Source: Pelodera strongyloides
Lineage: Eukaryota > Nematoda > Chromadorea > Rhabditida > Rhabditidae
NCBI GenBank assembly: GCA_036852015.1
Contig: JAANDG010000044.1
Coordinates: forward strand, 248,001-312,000
Reading direction: 5' to 3'
DNA: 64,000 bases
Below are positions 10,101 through 25,100 of the stretch, one piece after another; within the stretch, counting starts at the first letter, position 1; each line of letters starts with the position of its first letter. Below the pieces are notes generated by a model, which saw only the letters and a program-made list of their open reading frames with translations, did no database searches and was not told the DNA's origin. Made by a program: the position numbers and the translations under genes.

Positions 10101-13100
10101 TCCAAGATGAGAAAGTACGCGATATGGGCGTGGAAGTCTTGGAAAAGGCTTGTGAATTGACCATGGAATATGCCCTGAAAAATCAAGTGAACGTCGTCGC
10201 CGATGTTCTTCTGGTTTGTCGAATTGCATTTTATTTCATTTATTGGGCCTGACCTATTTTGAAGTCCTTCAGTATCGTCATTGTCGTACTCTATAAGCCT
10301 TTAAAGCGAAATAACAACCGGTTTTTGAAACTTATTTTGGACTTATTTTGCATTCTGTATATCTGCGCTAAGTGGGGTCGATTTTTTATTTTTGTAATCA
10401 ACTAATTTGCATATAATGCATGGAAATGTAGTTATGCAATGTATGTTTCAAAAAACCGGCCGTTATTCTTCTGTAAATTATAGTGTGTGATGTGAAGTGT
10501 ACTTTGCTTTCGGATTGTATCCAATGTGATAATTGTGAACGTTGCAGAAAGCCCTGAGAAGCCGAACTTCGATGGATGGAGTGCACGATGTCCTACGTAT
10601 TCTGATGGTTGTTGTCACAACAGTCCAACAAGTTCAACTCAAGAAGATCACCAAGTTCACGTGAGTTTTGCATCCGAAATGTGGGATTCATCGATTCATG
10701 CTTGGTTATGTGGCTATTTCACTAAATGTTTATTAGACTCTTAGAAAGAGCGCAACGCCATAAGAGACGATGAAAGAATTCAATAGTTTTAAAATTCAAA
10801 GTAGTAAATCAAAGATAAAATACGAAAAAATGCATAGTATGTATATATATATACCAAAGATAAAAAGAAATTCCACAGAGAATAGTTGTAACTGACATAT
10901 CTAACTAAAGCACTATTGCACTATACAGCACAACAGCACTATTGCTATTGAGGTCACATTTCGTTCTTTCTATAAGCGCTGCTAGATTTCGGCTGAAAGT
11001 GTGTATTCACATGTATGTATAATATAACAGTAGAATATTATTTCAGACAAGAAGACGAGCTTCTAACGATTATCGAGGAATGGCCTTCGAAGCCGTGGTT
11101 CAGTGTGACTCAGGAGTTGGTGCCTATGCTTGGCATTGTAAGTTTTTGTTTGTTTGTTTTCTAACTATGTTTCTCGGGGTAACTTATAAAGAAGTGAAAA
11201 AGTCATGATGCCAAAGAATTGGAAGAATATTGTAGCTAGAGCTTCGAGCATTGCCCCCATGCTCCATCGTGATCTTATCGTGTTTAGCTGTTCACCGAAG
11301 TAATCAAAACGAAGACTTTCGGAGTGCGAATGAACGTTTTCATGGACAAAATCCACAAAAGTGACAGGTAATTAATTGTGTGCTATTTGTTTGAAATGTT
11401 CACAAGTGCATTATTCCTAACTAACTCCTACTTGTGCGACTACACTTTGAGTGTTAATTATAAATTGCTCCATGCATGGATATTTTTATGTAAATTAAAT
11501 TGAAATTTGATTTCAGCCCGGACCTTATTGTTGAGTTGCTCACACAACTGCATGGAGTACACGATTTCTCTCTCTTCATGATGCCAGTTGTTGGAAAACT
11601 GGCTAAGCGGGTTCTGGAGGTGGGCTTGCTTATACTTATACTTATACCTTTATTCTTATTATTCTTATTATTATTTATTTGCTGTTACTGTTTCGGAGCT
11701 AGCTCGCGCAGCGAGCTAGCTCTTTTTGGTTCTTTATCGGGGGTCAAACGCACAAAGGGAGGGTATTTAATTAAATCAGTGCCCAACTTTTCAACTAAAC
11801 TAACCAAATACCTTCCAGAACCTCAAACCGGGGGTTTCTTTACATTCTCCAAAAAAATTTATCGTAATCGGTCTACATTGAAGAAAACTATTGTAAACTT
11901 TCAATGCTGTGCTAAGTTTGTATATGCCTGTGTGCTTGCATGATTTCTGGACACGACTTTCTCTGATGCAACAAAATTGCGCCTATTGGTGAAACATGAT
12001 GTAGCTGTTGGTTATATAGGGTCCTCTTCTCGTGCGGGACACAACGCGGGCGCGAAAAGACTTGATCGTTCTTTGTGCACACGCTGACTATGATCAGCCC
12101 TATGTGGTAATTAATGTTCAAGTGAAATAGAAAATATATGATTAAAGGTTTCCCATTTTCATATGATTTGGTACATATACTAATTGTAATCGTCGTAAAT
12201 ATTAATGATCATACATAAAATTTACTTCCCGTACTCACCTTGTCACTGCATATGTTCCTTTTATTTTGTTGATTTGTTCACCTCGAGAAACTCGAGAATT
12301 CGTGAAATGAATTTTGTTTTTGAATATGATCCCTCACGTAGTAGTGTCTTATTTTATTACTAAACCAGACGGCTACCTCCGCCTGAGGCGACTTTCCAAT
12401 TCTGCACAAGCGATACTTCAAATTCAAAGCCTCACAAAACGGGGCATACTTATATGAAACGTCTGAAACGTATTGCCTATATTATTAAGGTACGGAGACT
12501 CATTTTGCTTATTTTGAAGCTGCGAAAAGGTACCACCTTGCACCAAATCCTTGAAACGTAGTATTGATTTCGTTTTAGACAGTGTGACAAAAAAAAAATA
12601 GGAATACGTTTATTTAGATGCACCGTGCACGATACGAAAAAAAATTGTACGTTTCAGGGGTTTGGTATAAGTAGGTCATGGCTTTGCGCATCTTTTTTTA
12701 TTACGTAAACCTTGGATCACGTTTGGGGAGCTTCATATAAACTTGCAATCGTATAAGCCGTATAAGAAAGTAACTCTACTGTGAGTTATAACTCACGTTG
12801 CGCAAGTTATATTAGAATCAGTTGTTCCGCTTCGGGTATAATGGAGTGCCGCAGCTCAAATAAGAATATTCTCATGTAAAAGAACGATGCGTGTTTTCAA
12901 TCGTAAAGATTTTCAACTACGTCACAGACGTTTGATAAGTATTCCCTATTTCCATGGTTTCCCTATTATGTAAAACTGTGGAGTTTCCTCAATCTTACAT
13001 GGCATTGGATTGGGAAATTAACGCGTGGACTGGGTAGTGGGTGAACCCATCTAGTGCAGGTGCACAGTTTTTTTGTAGGCCAGCCCATATCGTGACCTCT

Positions 13101-16100
13101 TCATGACCAGCTTTTGACCAAGTCCTTAAAAAACAGTTTTCAACTGGTCATCAAACGGTCACGAACCAGCCACCACTGTCACCAGTCACCAGTCAATAGA
13201 TGACTAGCGTACATGCGATTGCCCCTAGGAACAAATAAGAAAAAGCCTTGATTGGAAGGCAAATATCGGATTCCTACTTCCTACTTCGTGCACTGCTCCT
13301 TGAGATTCTTCACTTTTGACATACACATACGCTACTGGGGTTTTAGTTTCAACTCCTTCAAAACCCAGATTTTTTTTGGTTCTGGTGTGACGGTGACGCT
13401 GAGGTTTTTCACTTGCTAACAAATTGTTAGCAGATGTGTTTCATTTTTGGGTTTCACACAGTTTTGGAACTATTGTGTCAGCCTAGTACTAAAGGAGGCC
13501 TTGGCTTGAATATGGTCGAGTTATCTTCTAAAGTTGCTATTTCGGATATTTAAAAAAAATATCTGCAAAAAGAGACCAATTTTTATATCGTGAAAAAGAG
13601 TTTAAAGTGGGTGTTTTTGGTTCTTTTTTATAAACGGCAAAAAGCGAATAATTCATTACAGTAGAGGCGCGCGGCACTTATTCTTATTCTGTGCAAATTT
13701 ATTTCTAAAATTCAGAATCGACGAAAGTAAGATTCCCTTTGAAGCCCCAAAGAAACTTTTACTATTTTACTGATTTTAAGTAAAATAACGCAATTCAAAG
13801 CAGAACCAAAAAATTGCTTTCTTTGGAAGATATCGCTCATTTAAAACGAAATACCAGCCGGTTTTCGAAACGCATCTCAAGTATCTGCATTCTTATGCAG
13901 CTATGCTAAGTGGGGACTATTGGGGTCTATTTTTTATTCTAATTTATGCTCATTTGCATATGAAGTATAAGAACGCAGGGGTACGTTTCAGAAACCGACC
14001 GGTATTTCGCTTTAAAAAAGATAACAAACTGCTATATAAATCCGGTGCCACAACCGTAGTATGTTGTGTAGAATCGACGGGGAACTAGTTTACAACGGTT
14101 AGAAAGCAAAAAAAAATCAAATCAAATCAATGTTCGTGTGAATAAAGAATGAGCTTTTCTAATTGTGCACTTATATGTGGGCAGCGCACAAGCTTCTGTG
14201 CTGGCAATTTTTTGGGTCTGCTTTGAATTGCGTTATTTTACTTAAAATCAGTAAAATAGTAAAAGTTTCTTTGGGGCTTCAAAGGGAATCTGTTTACTTT
14301 CGTCGATTCTGAATTTTAGAAATAAATTTGCACAGAATAAGAATAAGTGCCGCGCGCCTCTACTGTAATGAATTGTTCGCTTTTTGCCGTTTATAAAAAA
14401 GAACCAAAAACACCCACTTTAAACTCTTTTTCACGATATAAAAATGTTTGTTGGCTATTCTTCCTCTAAGTTATGTTGTTATTCAGGGAAAGGATGAACC
14501 ACTTAAACGTCGCACGCTTTCTTTGTACGGAAAGTTGATCTCCCACAGACGTCCGGTCACTGAAGCACTTGAACGGGGTATTGTATTTATAGATCGGTAT
14601 ATGTTTCTTGCGTAATGTTTCTGGTTGCTGATAATTCAGCAGGTTCATTTTATAGTACTGCTGTCTGACTCCTGTTCGTTCGTTCATTATTTGTCCATTC
14701 ATATGGAATGGCATGCATCTTTTTGTTTCAGCTTCACGCACGGCCATCTTTGATGTGTCGGGACATACTGCCACCCGTGAGTATGTTCTCAAGTGTCTGA
14801 AAACACTGAAATGCCCAGTAGCCGAAGAAGACGAAATATTCTACTCGAACCTTCTCCTTACGTGGCCCTTCCTCTACCAGTCTCAGGAAAAAGTCACAGG
14901 TGTGTTCATACTGCTATATTGCATTCTACTGCGATTTTTGCCTTTGCCATTTTTTTATGTATCAAAAGTTTTTGTCGGACATGTTAATAAAGTAATTGTT
15001 TGTAGGAATTGATTCGGTGAGAGTGTATCTCCACAAAATGATGACTGCTGAATGTCCTTCTGATCGAACAGCCGCTTTGACGCATACCCAACTCTCCTAT
15101 TTTGCTGCCGCAGCTATCTATCAGGTTCGTTGCTTCGAGTTTAAGTTTAGTGTTTATTTGATTTATGCGTTGCAAACTGGAAACTGTTGTATTGCAGGTG
15201 TCGTTGTTAATCTCTTGACGTATATGGAGATGGAGATTTAGATGCAAATGCAGATTATAGTTTTGTGTTCTTTTAGGTGGATAAAAGTGTCCTGGGGAAG
15301 ATGCCGGCTGATGTGGAAACGGATTTTGCTATGTAAGTTTTTACTTTTTGGTTATTTCAGTTTGATGTCATTGGTTATTTTGTGGGTTTCTATTTCTTGA
15401 ATCTTGAAACTTGTATTTCTTGTATATAAATTTTCTGTCTCTTTCAGTCGTTTCAAAGAAGCGGACTACGCTCTAATGGTCTACTTAGTGTTCTTGAATT
15501 CTCGCACTGGAAAGAAGGACGTGAAAGCTTTGGACAGAGTGAGCTAGTTTTGAGTTCTTCTGTTTTTCTATTTGTCGAAGCGTCTTAATTTCATCCTAGA
15601 TTTGTGTGAACTAATAGTTTTGCCTTTTTACTGCCTATTTTTGAGTTATTAGAATTATGGATGGATTTGATGCGAGTGTGAATAGAATAGTTTCGTTTGT
15701 GTCATTTTCTAGCCCTCGAGGCCCTAATTTGCCTGTTTCTTGCAGATTATCTCGATAATGATGGAGTCGTTCTCTTCTCCATATGCTGCTGTGAGACGCA
15801 CTGTTCTCAAGATTTGTAGCACATTTTCGGTTCCATTGGTTGGAGATGGTGAGGAGGACCAGTATGGAGTACCTATGGTGCGTTATTATTATTATGATTA
15901 TTATTAATGTTGTTCTTTTATTATGCGGTAGTTCTTTTATTTTACAGATACAGTAGGTCGATTAGGGTTGTTAGCAGAGAAAGGAAGGTTTATTCTGCAA
16001 TTTTTTTATTTGCAGCCGGATCCGGAAAATATGTTCGAAATTCTTCTGCAAGCTGAATTGGTGCCACACGATCCGTACACGTACAAGGAGAGAACGAGGC

Positions 16101-19100
16101 GGTTCAGGTAGAATTTTAGTTCTTTGTTGTTTGTAGTTTTATCACAATCTGTGTTTTATTAACGCATGACAGCATTGTATGACATTTTGCGTCTGTTCAA
16201 TTCGATTTCCAACGTAATCAGTTTGATGTCACGATGTCACGATGCGAGACCCAGAAATAGCGTTTAACTACAAACTGGTTTTTGTAGAATGCTCAACTAC
16301 GGTGGACACAGGCGCTGCATGCCAGCGGGAGTTGATCAGGATAAATATGAAGAGGTAGGAGAAGTTTTATTGATTGTTTAATTTATTTTTTACTTTGTCA
16401 AATCATTGCTTTACCTTGTCTCATACTTGTTTCCTTCGGTTATCTTTTCAGTTCACTTCTTATTCACACATTAATAGGTGATCCTCCGTGTGGTTCTGTC
16501 GCAATGGTATGAGCAATTTGTCCCGATTTGGAAGGATATTTTGGAGACTCTGGCAACATTTGCCTCGGGAATGGACACGGATATCTTCTGGAAGATCTAT
16601 AATGAAAGAATGCAATACGCTTTCCAAGGTGTGTACTTATTTTGAATATGTAAGGTTCTGATTGGGGGGGGGGGGTGTTAGAATAAGTAGTATTTTTCAG
16701 TACTCGGAAGAATTCATTTAAATCATGTCAGTCGCGGAAGCGTTGATGGTTGATGTAGAGTTGATGATTTTTCCCGCTGTCTGGTTTAATCCATTGTGGA
16801 CATTGTGCTTACGTATAATGTATTTAAACCATTGTGGCTTACGTATAATGTAAATGGCTTTAATGCGTCAATGATCTCATATTTAGGTATTCGTAACAAC
16901 CTCGTCCTATCAATGCACTCGAAACTGGCCGAATTATTGCAAGAGGACACTTCATGCAGAACTGATTATGGACTCTACTTACTCAATTCGATCAAATTCC
17001 TGGAGAAGGTAATTATAGATACTTGTTTGGTTACCTTTTTTTTTAGAAATTGATATTTTACATTTCGCTCGTAACTCACTTCATGAAAACTAGAGTTTTG
17101 CAAAAAGACAAAAGACTAGTTTGACCGGTACCCGGTACGATCGAAACAGTATAGACCTAATTATACAAAGATTCCTAGACATGTTTGATGGTGGTACTGC
17201 TATATTCTCAGCTGATTTCCTTTTTATTTATTTTTTTGCTGAAATTATGTGCTGTTTTTTTTTAATTATGTTTATTCACATCTTTTCAGATCCCTCACAT
17301 TTCGGAAGAGTGCACAAAGGACCTGTCTCCCATGTTCATTGATTTCTTTGAGTGAGTTTTGTTTAAATTTAAAAGTGCTAAAAAAATTAAATTGATTAGG
17401 CGAGAACCTTTTATTTTTGCAACGTTTGTGGTTTGTATGCATGGGTCATATTAGTGGTTTAAAACTTACCCTTTCCTTTTTGAAATGTTTGTGGTTTGTA
17501 TTTGTGTATATTGTCTATACGCACTTTGTTTCTGCATATATTTTGTTCATTTTCAGTAATGAGTATCTGAAAGCCGAGGCGCCTTTGGCTATCCGCGATA
17601 AGGAATTGAAAAGGACGATCGAACAACAGGAAAGAGAACTTGCGAAGGAAAAGGAAGGAGAGGATGAGCAGGAGGAAGACGAGGGAGAGGAGAAAGAGGC
17701 CGGACATGACAAGGTGAGGAATTAGATGTGAATGTTCCCTGGGTTTTACGCGATGTCATTTTTCGGTCGTGTATTTGGAGATTTTTTCCGGAAACTTCGG
17801 TATCTTTTTCGATAGTTAAAGCGAAATGCCGGCCGTTTTTTGAAAAGCGTCGTGGACCACTGAATTCTTACGTATTTATGCCAACTTGCTCGAACTTAGT
17901 TAGATTTTTTACGCTAATTTATGTTCGTTTGCATAAGCTGCATAAGAATGCTGGTGTACTCGTTGTGTTTCGAAAACCGGCCGGTATTTCGATAAAAGCT
18001 TTTCAAAACTTGAGATTTTTAAATGTGTACTATTCAGACGCAAACAAAGAAGGATTTGTCCGCGGTGAAGAAAGATGCCATTGAAGAGGAAGAAGGAGAT
18101 GAACAACGGGAGAAATCGAAGGTCTACGTGTTGGTGAAGAGAAAGGTAAGCTCATATCAAATTATTAAACAAATCAGATTTTGCCACTAGCCACTTCATC
18201 TGATGGGTTCGATGATGATTGACATTTCAAGCTATTTGTTCTTCAGTACTTTTCTGCTCTTAGTTATTATTTTAAAATTCGATCCTTCCTCACCTTGTTA
18301 CCGTTGAATTTAATTGAAAATGAAAGTTGTGCAAGAAACTTAAAAAAAAATACTCATTAATAATAGGAGTCTGATAATTTTCATAATCAACTTCTATTTC
18401 AGGCAAACAACATCCTGATGGCCTTCCTGAATGTGTACTCTAATTTTGAGGACATGAACAAGGTCCATATGCAACCCAAGATTTTCCTATTGATCAATGA
18501 GGTTTGAATTTGATTACTTTTCTGTGCTCTTTTAATTTTTTGGGTCGGCTCCGAATGCTGAGCATAGTGGGTAGAATTATATAATAGTACCAGTATGCAA
18601 TAATATAAATATATCGTATACCCTGATGTAAACTGACTGTATCGTTTATTGTTCAGCTTAATAATAATAATAATAATAGTTTATTGGTCCACCGAGTCGA
18701 AAGAAACTGTTTTTATTTTTATTAAACTTAATATTATTAAGCTTCTCATGTCGAATGATGGAGAGATTGCGCGAGTTGCGACGAAGTGCTTATTCAACTA
18801 TCACTTCATGTGGCTCACTCCCTACAAGTAAGAGTTCAATTTTTTTTGTACCTTTATTCGTTTTTTTCTTCAAATTCTCCTGTTTTGGACCGGTCGCTGC
18901 CAATATATTTGGGGTGTTTTTTTAATGAAAATTTTGCTTTTCTTCAGGGAAACCTTCCAAGCTCTTCTCGATGAATCGAAACTCACTTCTGAAATCACGA
19001 AATTCGCATTCGGAAGCAAGAGTTGTGTGATTGCGCCGGAACACAGACAGGATCTGGTGCCCGTCTTGCTCAGGTATCGCACATTTGAAAGTTTTTCTGC

Positions 19101-22100
19101 GCCTTTTCTATCTTTTCTAGAGAACTTGCAATCTTGCCTGGAAGCAGAGGAAGAACTATCTGAGGCTAACATAATCTACGTACGCAAAAAGTAATGGTGA
19201 ATTATTCAAGTTTGCGCCATAAATGATATTACCACTGGCTGGTGGCTGCAAACTTGGTTTCTGTGTAATGATGAAAAAAGGACGGAATGTTTTTTTTTCA
19301 ATTTGGGTGTAGTTTCAACTATAGCATCTCTTATTTACCTGCGTACGTACTTTCAGAATGCTCTACGGTCGATTTGTGACTCGTTCCAAGAAGGCTCGTC
19401 AATATGTGAAAAGGGCAATCATGCGATTCCTCTACACGTGCACGTCGAAGGAAATCGATAACTTCTTGCGATCACTGTTCCTTTACGTGTTGAAGCTTAC
19501 CGGTTAGTGAGTGATCTTGTTTGCTTAATTGTTAGTTGGGTACTACTAGTGCTACCAAAACTCACACATATGTCAATTCCATTTCACGTGAAATTTCAAG
19601 CCTCATTTTTCTTGGAAATCACTAATTGCTTGCGAAATCCCAAATTCGTTTCTCGTATGCGTACTACCAAACACGTTAGTGAATTAGTCTTAGTATGCCA
19701 TTTGATACAATAAACGAACTGAGTCGAATGGCAAGTGGACCAAACATATGCAGAGAGTGAAACATCATGCATAAATGCATCATATGCATATAGTGAAAAA
19801 TCACACAAATGCATTTTAGATGGCGAGCCAATGCCTGTGGAAAAACTGGACAAAATCGCTCATACGGCCGAGTTCAGAGGGCGTGTTGTGCTGACATCCT
19901 TTTCACAGTCAGTTTTCTTTTCTATTTTCTTTTTTTGAGTACTTTCTTGTTTTGGCTTCTGGTGTTTCTGCTTTGTTTAGTGACTGTCACTGTCACTACA
20001 TCTTTCCTGTGTTTTTACTCTCGGTTTTAGTATGATTTCTTCAAATGCACATGATTTATTTCTAGCGACTAACGCAATACCCGTTTCACCGAATCATAGC
20101 TATATAACACACAACTCAATTGGAAATGCACTAAATTGAAAGCAACCCGAAGAAAGTGGATATATATGGGGCACGAAATAGGGCTGTTTGGTGGGAATAA
20201 TTACCTAGAAGATCAACATTGTGATTAGTGTCAAAATGTTTAAAGCAAGCAATGCACTCGTACCAAGTGTGCCGCTCAAACAGAATTCAAACTTGCTATC
20301 GTCATGATACATGGAGAATAAATTAGACGAAGAAGGGTTCCCGTCACAGTATGTGTCAAGGAAACTTGTCTCCGAACCAGTCGTGCCACGGGATGTCGTT
20401 GAAAGTGTAGAAGTGTACCGTATCCAAGTGTGCATCCAGGAGAGAGCACAATCACAACGAAGCGGGTTGTCCTAAATGACACGTGCATCATCGGTGTCAT
20501 ACTGCTCAACTGTATGCTCGACTAATTTCTTTAAGTCAGCAAAGTTTAAGTGGAACGGAACGTCTACATCTCTATCTGTCTCACTTCTCTGTGCGTGTTT
20601 CCTCATAAAGTTTTGGAACATTTAATCTATTATATCGCTCTCTCTCTCTCTCGCGCGCGCTCTCTTGTTTCTTAATAAATTGAAAAACATAATCATTGCT
20701 TACCCGTAGATGTATCGCCTGTAGCACGGTTCCGTGTTGATTGACCACTGGTATTTGGGAGTATTTGAAAGGTTGAATTGTGGAAAGACGATTATTAGTC
20801 AAAGAGAGGGTCAAGAAATGGACCCCAGTCAGTGTATTGAATAGAGAAGATGAGAATTCTTCCAGATTAGAATCCCGAATAATCAGGTGAAAACGAAGAC
20901 CGCGGAGGCTATCGAGGGCGCCAATGGCCACCTAGAACCATTGATTATTGATATCGATTTGTGACTTTGGTGGTCGTTTATATTATCATCGATCTATTGT
21001 CTTATACCAACTCACGTGTCTCAGTTTCTTTCCCGTGATTGTAAGCTGTCTGAGCAGGCGCATGTCGGCATACCGTAGTTGGTGATCCAGAATTGGTTCC
21101 TGAACCATGAAAGATGTTTTTATTCATTAATAATAATAATAGTTTATTGGTTCACCGAGTCGAGAATTTCCACATTGGCAAGCTCTTAAAATAACATCTA
21201 GCAACTCGAACGCCAAAAAGTACCCTAAGATGTGGTTGCAGTAAAGACATCATCATACTAATAAGGGACCGTGTGTCATTGTTTCCGCCAGGCTATAATT
21301 TCCATGCGTAATTTCGGAGATGGTCGCTTAGTTGAGAGTCGAACCGTAAATTACCACTGATACGTTTCACCCAAATCTATATATTTGCATTTGCCTCCGG
21401 AGATGGACAAAGCCAATCCGGAGATGGTTGATGCGTAATTTTACACATAGATTTATAGCCTGGTTTCCGCATGGTACTATTTTTCCTCTTGTCGGTGAAT
21501 CCACGGGATAACACTAAACTAAACCCTCACCTTAATCTCGATTTCCAGACTTCTAAGTGGCGGTAGGTAGGCGAGAATTCTTGAAAGGTTATAGTTGTGC
21601 ACAGCATCAGGGATGTCGTGCAACTAAAAGGATTGTTTTTTTCTTGGAAACTAACGTGTTTTGGGTGGTTCATGATGATCCTCAGAAAGATGACTGAAAA
21701 TAGCAAAATAGCATACCCTCAGATGCTTCAGACTGGAAAGATGCGAAAAGGCATAGTTCTCGGGTAGTTTTGCCAGTGACGTTAGATGCGAAGCGTAGAG
21801 TGTTTCCAGCTAAACTTTTACAGATTTACGAATTAAAAGTCTGTAATAACTGCTGTTGAGTACAGAGTGGGCGATTATTTGAGTACGTTTCTAGTAAACA
21901 TTATTCACCTGATAAAGATTCTTGAGTAAATCTTCAGAAATGTGCGTGATCCGATTTCCAGAAATATTTAATTCCCGTAGTCCGGGCATGTCGCTGAATA
22001 GTAGCGGGTCGATGTTGTGGATATTATTGAAGGAAAGGTCCAACACATCCAATTTTGTGAGTGGGGCCAAGTCTCTTCGTTGAATGTCGAACAGCTTGTT

Positions 22101-25100
22101 ACTAAAGTTGAGTAATATTATGATTCTGCTTGTCTGCGTTGCTCGATATATTTTCTCAGCATTTATGGTGGGAAAGACCTGACTTACTTGCTAATATTCA
22201 AATGTCGAATCCCTCGGTGACTCAATTTCGGCATGGAGAAGAGCCCACAATCGGCAAGGTTGAGCACTTGAATCGAGTGTCCCAACTCCTGAATTTGGTG
22301 AAGATTTACTTACTCGATCTATATATATACTATAATACGAGGATTGTAGGTTCATCCTACTGTAACTAACCTTAAATGCCTGTGGATGCCATGTGCTGAT
22401 CGGGTTATGACTAATATCCAGAACCCTGAGATTGGGCAAGTTCTCAAAAGCAGCCAACTCGATTGTTTCAATGAGATTGTCGGCCAGAATTAGTGTGGAC
22501 AAGTTCTTGAGGCCAATCTAAAATGGTGGAGTTTTCCGTGGTGCGGTAGAACAAGAAAATTATGTGGATAACTACGTTGGAGCTAATGAGCGTATTTGGA
22601 AAGAACTCACGAATTGTCCGGAATCGATAGTCGTCAGCTTGTTTCTTCGGAGATTCAAATAGCTCAGACTGCCGGAGATGGTCTCCAGTGCTTCGATGGG
22701 CGCTCTGTCGAGCTCGTTCTCGGAGAGGTCCAATTGGTGAACGTTGTCCCTGCCGAACACACCCGGGTGTATGTGTTGAAGGGCGTTGCTACTCAAGTCG
22801 ATGCTCGAGAACAGTTTCTAAAACACAATATTATTAGCTGGAAGTCGTCCAGTTCTTTATAGTTTCGTGCGACACAGCGGCACATATTGTGTATGTGTAT
22901 ATTACTATTACCTGATTTGTGAACGATCCTTTCCATAAGTTCCTTATGTGATTCTTGGACAGGTCCAAATGATGAAGTTTCGGACAAGCGGCGAAAGAGT
23001 GAACGGGAATCTGGATGCTAATTATTAGTTTGGTTAGACAATATATGTTTCTGTCCGAGTATGAGCCTCCTCCGTTAGTATGTTTACTAATGTCTAGTGT
23101 TTTACCTCTAGAATCCCATTGTGTCTGAGTGAGAGATTTGCGAGTTGGTCGAAGTCCTGCATCACCTCCTTAGCAACCGACTGGAGCTCGTTGTGCGCAA
23201 GATTCAGAGTTTGTATACTTCGCTTTACGCATGTCAACTCGACACTGAAGTATGGGAATATTTCTTCGTATAAGTGTAAATGTAAGTCGTCAGCCAAGCA
23301 GCTATTAATGGGGATGTAATGTGTGTACCCTTACCTGGTGATTTCATTGTGCGACAAGTCCATGTTCAATATCGTATTGATGTGGCTGAGATGATCGCAT
23401 GCTATGCGTCGTAGATGGTTGTGGCTCAGATCCAGATACTCGATTCTGAAGAGTGATATATTGGCAGAAAATAAAACACAAACTTTTGTCTGGGTCTGGG
23501 TAATCGAAGAGAAGATGGACGATATTCTGGAGAGAGCGGAAGGAGCTCCTGAGCTCCAATCCTGGTTGCCCGGTTTTGCTCCTGGTAAATTATGTGAGGT
23601 TGAAGAAATACTTCAGCTTACCTCGTAACCTTACTAAAAGCGTCTCTATCGATCATCTCAAGTTGATTGTGATCCAATGAGAGCATCTCTATTTGTGGCA
23701 GATTCACAAATGAGTAGGAGTTTATCACGGCAATCCGATTGTTGGATAAATCCAAGTGTTTCAAATTGCGTAGATCCATGAAGCTCTGGAGAAAATGTTT
23801 CGTTTTTGCAAGCGGGAAACCCCAAGTCATAACATTTCCTTATTGGTTATCATGAAAACTTTAGTTTCTCATTTCACTCACATATGATGGAATCTCCAAG
23901 ATTTGATTGTGACTCAGCAAAATCTGTTGAATATTCTCGAGCTGAGCGAATGAACGCCCAGCAATTGAGGCGATCAGATTGTTGGCCAGATTAATCGAGC
24001 GAATTTCACGGTTGCTGCTGAAAAGGGGAATTCTTTCGGAGATAGGGAACTAATCCTTGGCACTTGTTTGCTTTCTAAATTACTAATTACGTATTCGGTA
24101 ACTTTGAAATCATTTCTGTCTTCGGGATTAAAAATAGTTGTTTGTTACCTTGCATGGAAAGTCTTCTCGTGGACCATTGTGATTTGATTGCCGGCCAGTG
24201 ACAAGCGGTCCAATCTCACAAGTTGTGCCAAAACATAGTGGGGAAGGGCAGATATTCTGTTCCCATCCAGAACCACATGTCGAAGTTTGTGCATCCGAAT
24301 CAGAGCGTTCCCAGGAAACTGCGTCAGCTGATTGTTCTAGAAATAGTTGGTTTTTATTTCGGACTTGCGGTACTGTAGTAATATAAGCATTTTTTAGTGA
24401 GAAGGTTGAAACCGTGTTTCCTATCTCCTACCTGTAGGAAAAGGGATTCCAATCCCGGTAGTTTTTCGAAGGCCTTATCACCAATCTCTGAGATTTGGTT
24501 ATAGCTAAGGTCGAGATACGCAAGCGCAGACATGTACAAGAAGACTGCTGGATCGGTGATTTCCTTGATTTGGTTACCTGAAGAAGTTCAATTTGCACTG
24601 TAAGTGAGTATGATGCCTACAGTAGTACTGTAATGATATATGCGGGTGAAGGTTTACCTGCTAGATTCAGCAACATGAGACTGGTCCCTGTCCCATCAAA
24701 GGTACCAAATGCAAGCTTTTCCAACGTCGTGATCTTATTTTTGCTCAAATCGAGCTGTTGAAGTCGTTCCATTCCGTTGAGCACATCAGTGGGCACTTCC
24801 TAAATGTTGACTGCTTTCTATTCGATTGACCTTGATTGAACTTCGGCATGTTTAGTTGAACACATTCGATTATAGTAATGAGAGTCTTCGATGAAAATAC
24901 GACAAACCTTCAAGTGATTGTAGGCTACCCGTAATTCAGTGAGAGACCGTTTGTAGCCGAGCATTACGTTGTTATCGAGTCTGCAAATGAAGATTCTTTT
25001 AGATTCAAGCAGATTTTTAACCATCCCTTTTTTTTTCGTTTCGTTTGCGACAACGCATTCATATTCATGGTAACTGACCTGTTCAGTTTATTGCCGTTCA

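Larger units (their letters stand above)
7118..19907 (+). other. UTP20: UTP20 exon map, exons 1-32
   Basis: Exons: 7118-7252, 7672-7825, 7950-8014, 8214-8255, 8526-8658, 8816-8915, 9189-9330, 9631-9723, 10067-10213, 10548-10660, 11047-11137, 11288-11367, 11517-11619, 12020-12106, 14487-14577, 14732-14899, 15006-15124, 15277-15332, 15448-15538, 15746-15877, 16016-16107, 16288-16354, 16478-16628, 16887-17008, 17290-17351, 17557-17713, 18038-18145, 18403-18501, 18742-18827, 18948-19073, 19357-19502, 19820-19907. All are bounded by GT and AG, and the phase is carried correctly across every junction. Confidence 0.88.

Noticed and set aside
22571..22862. Plus-strand frames across the LRR gene
   Set aside because: Antisense shadows of LRR exons 16-18.
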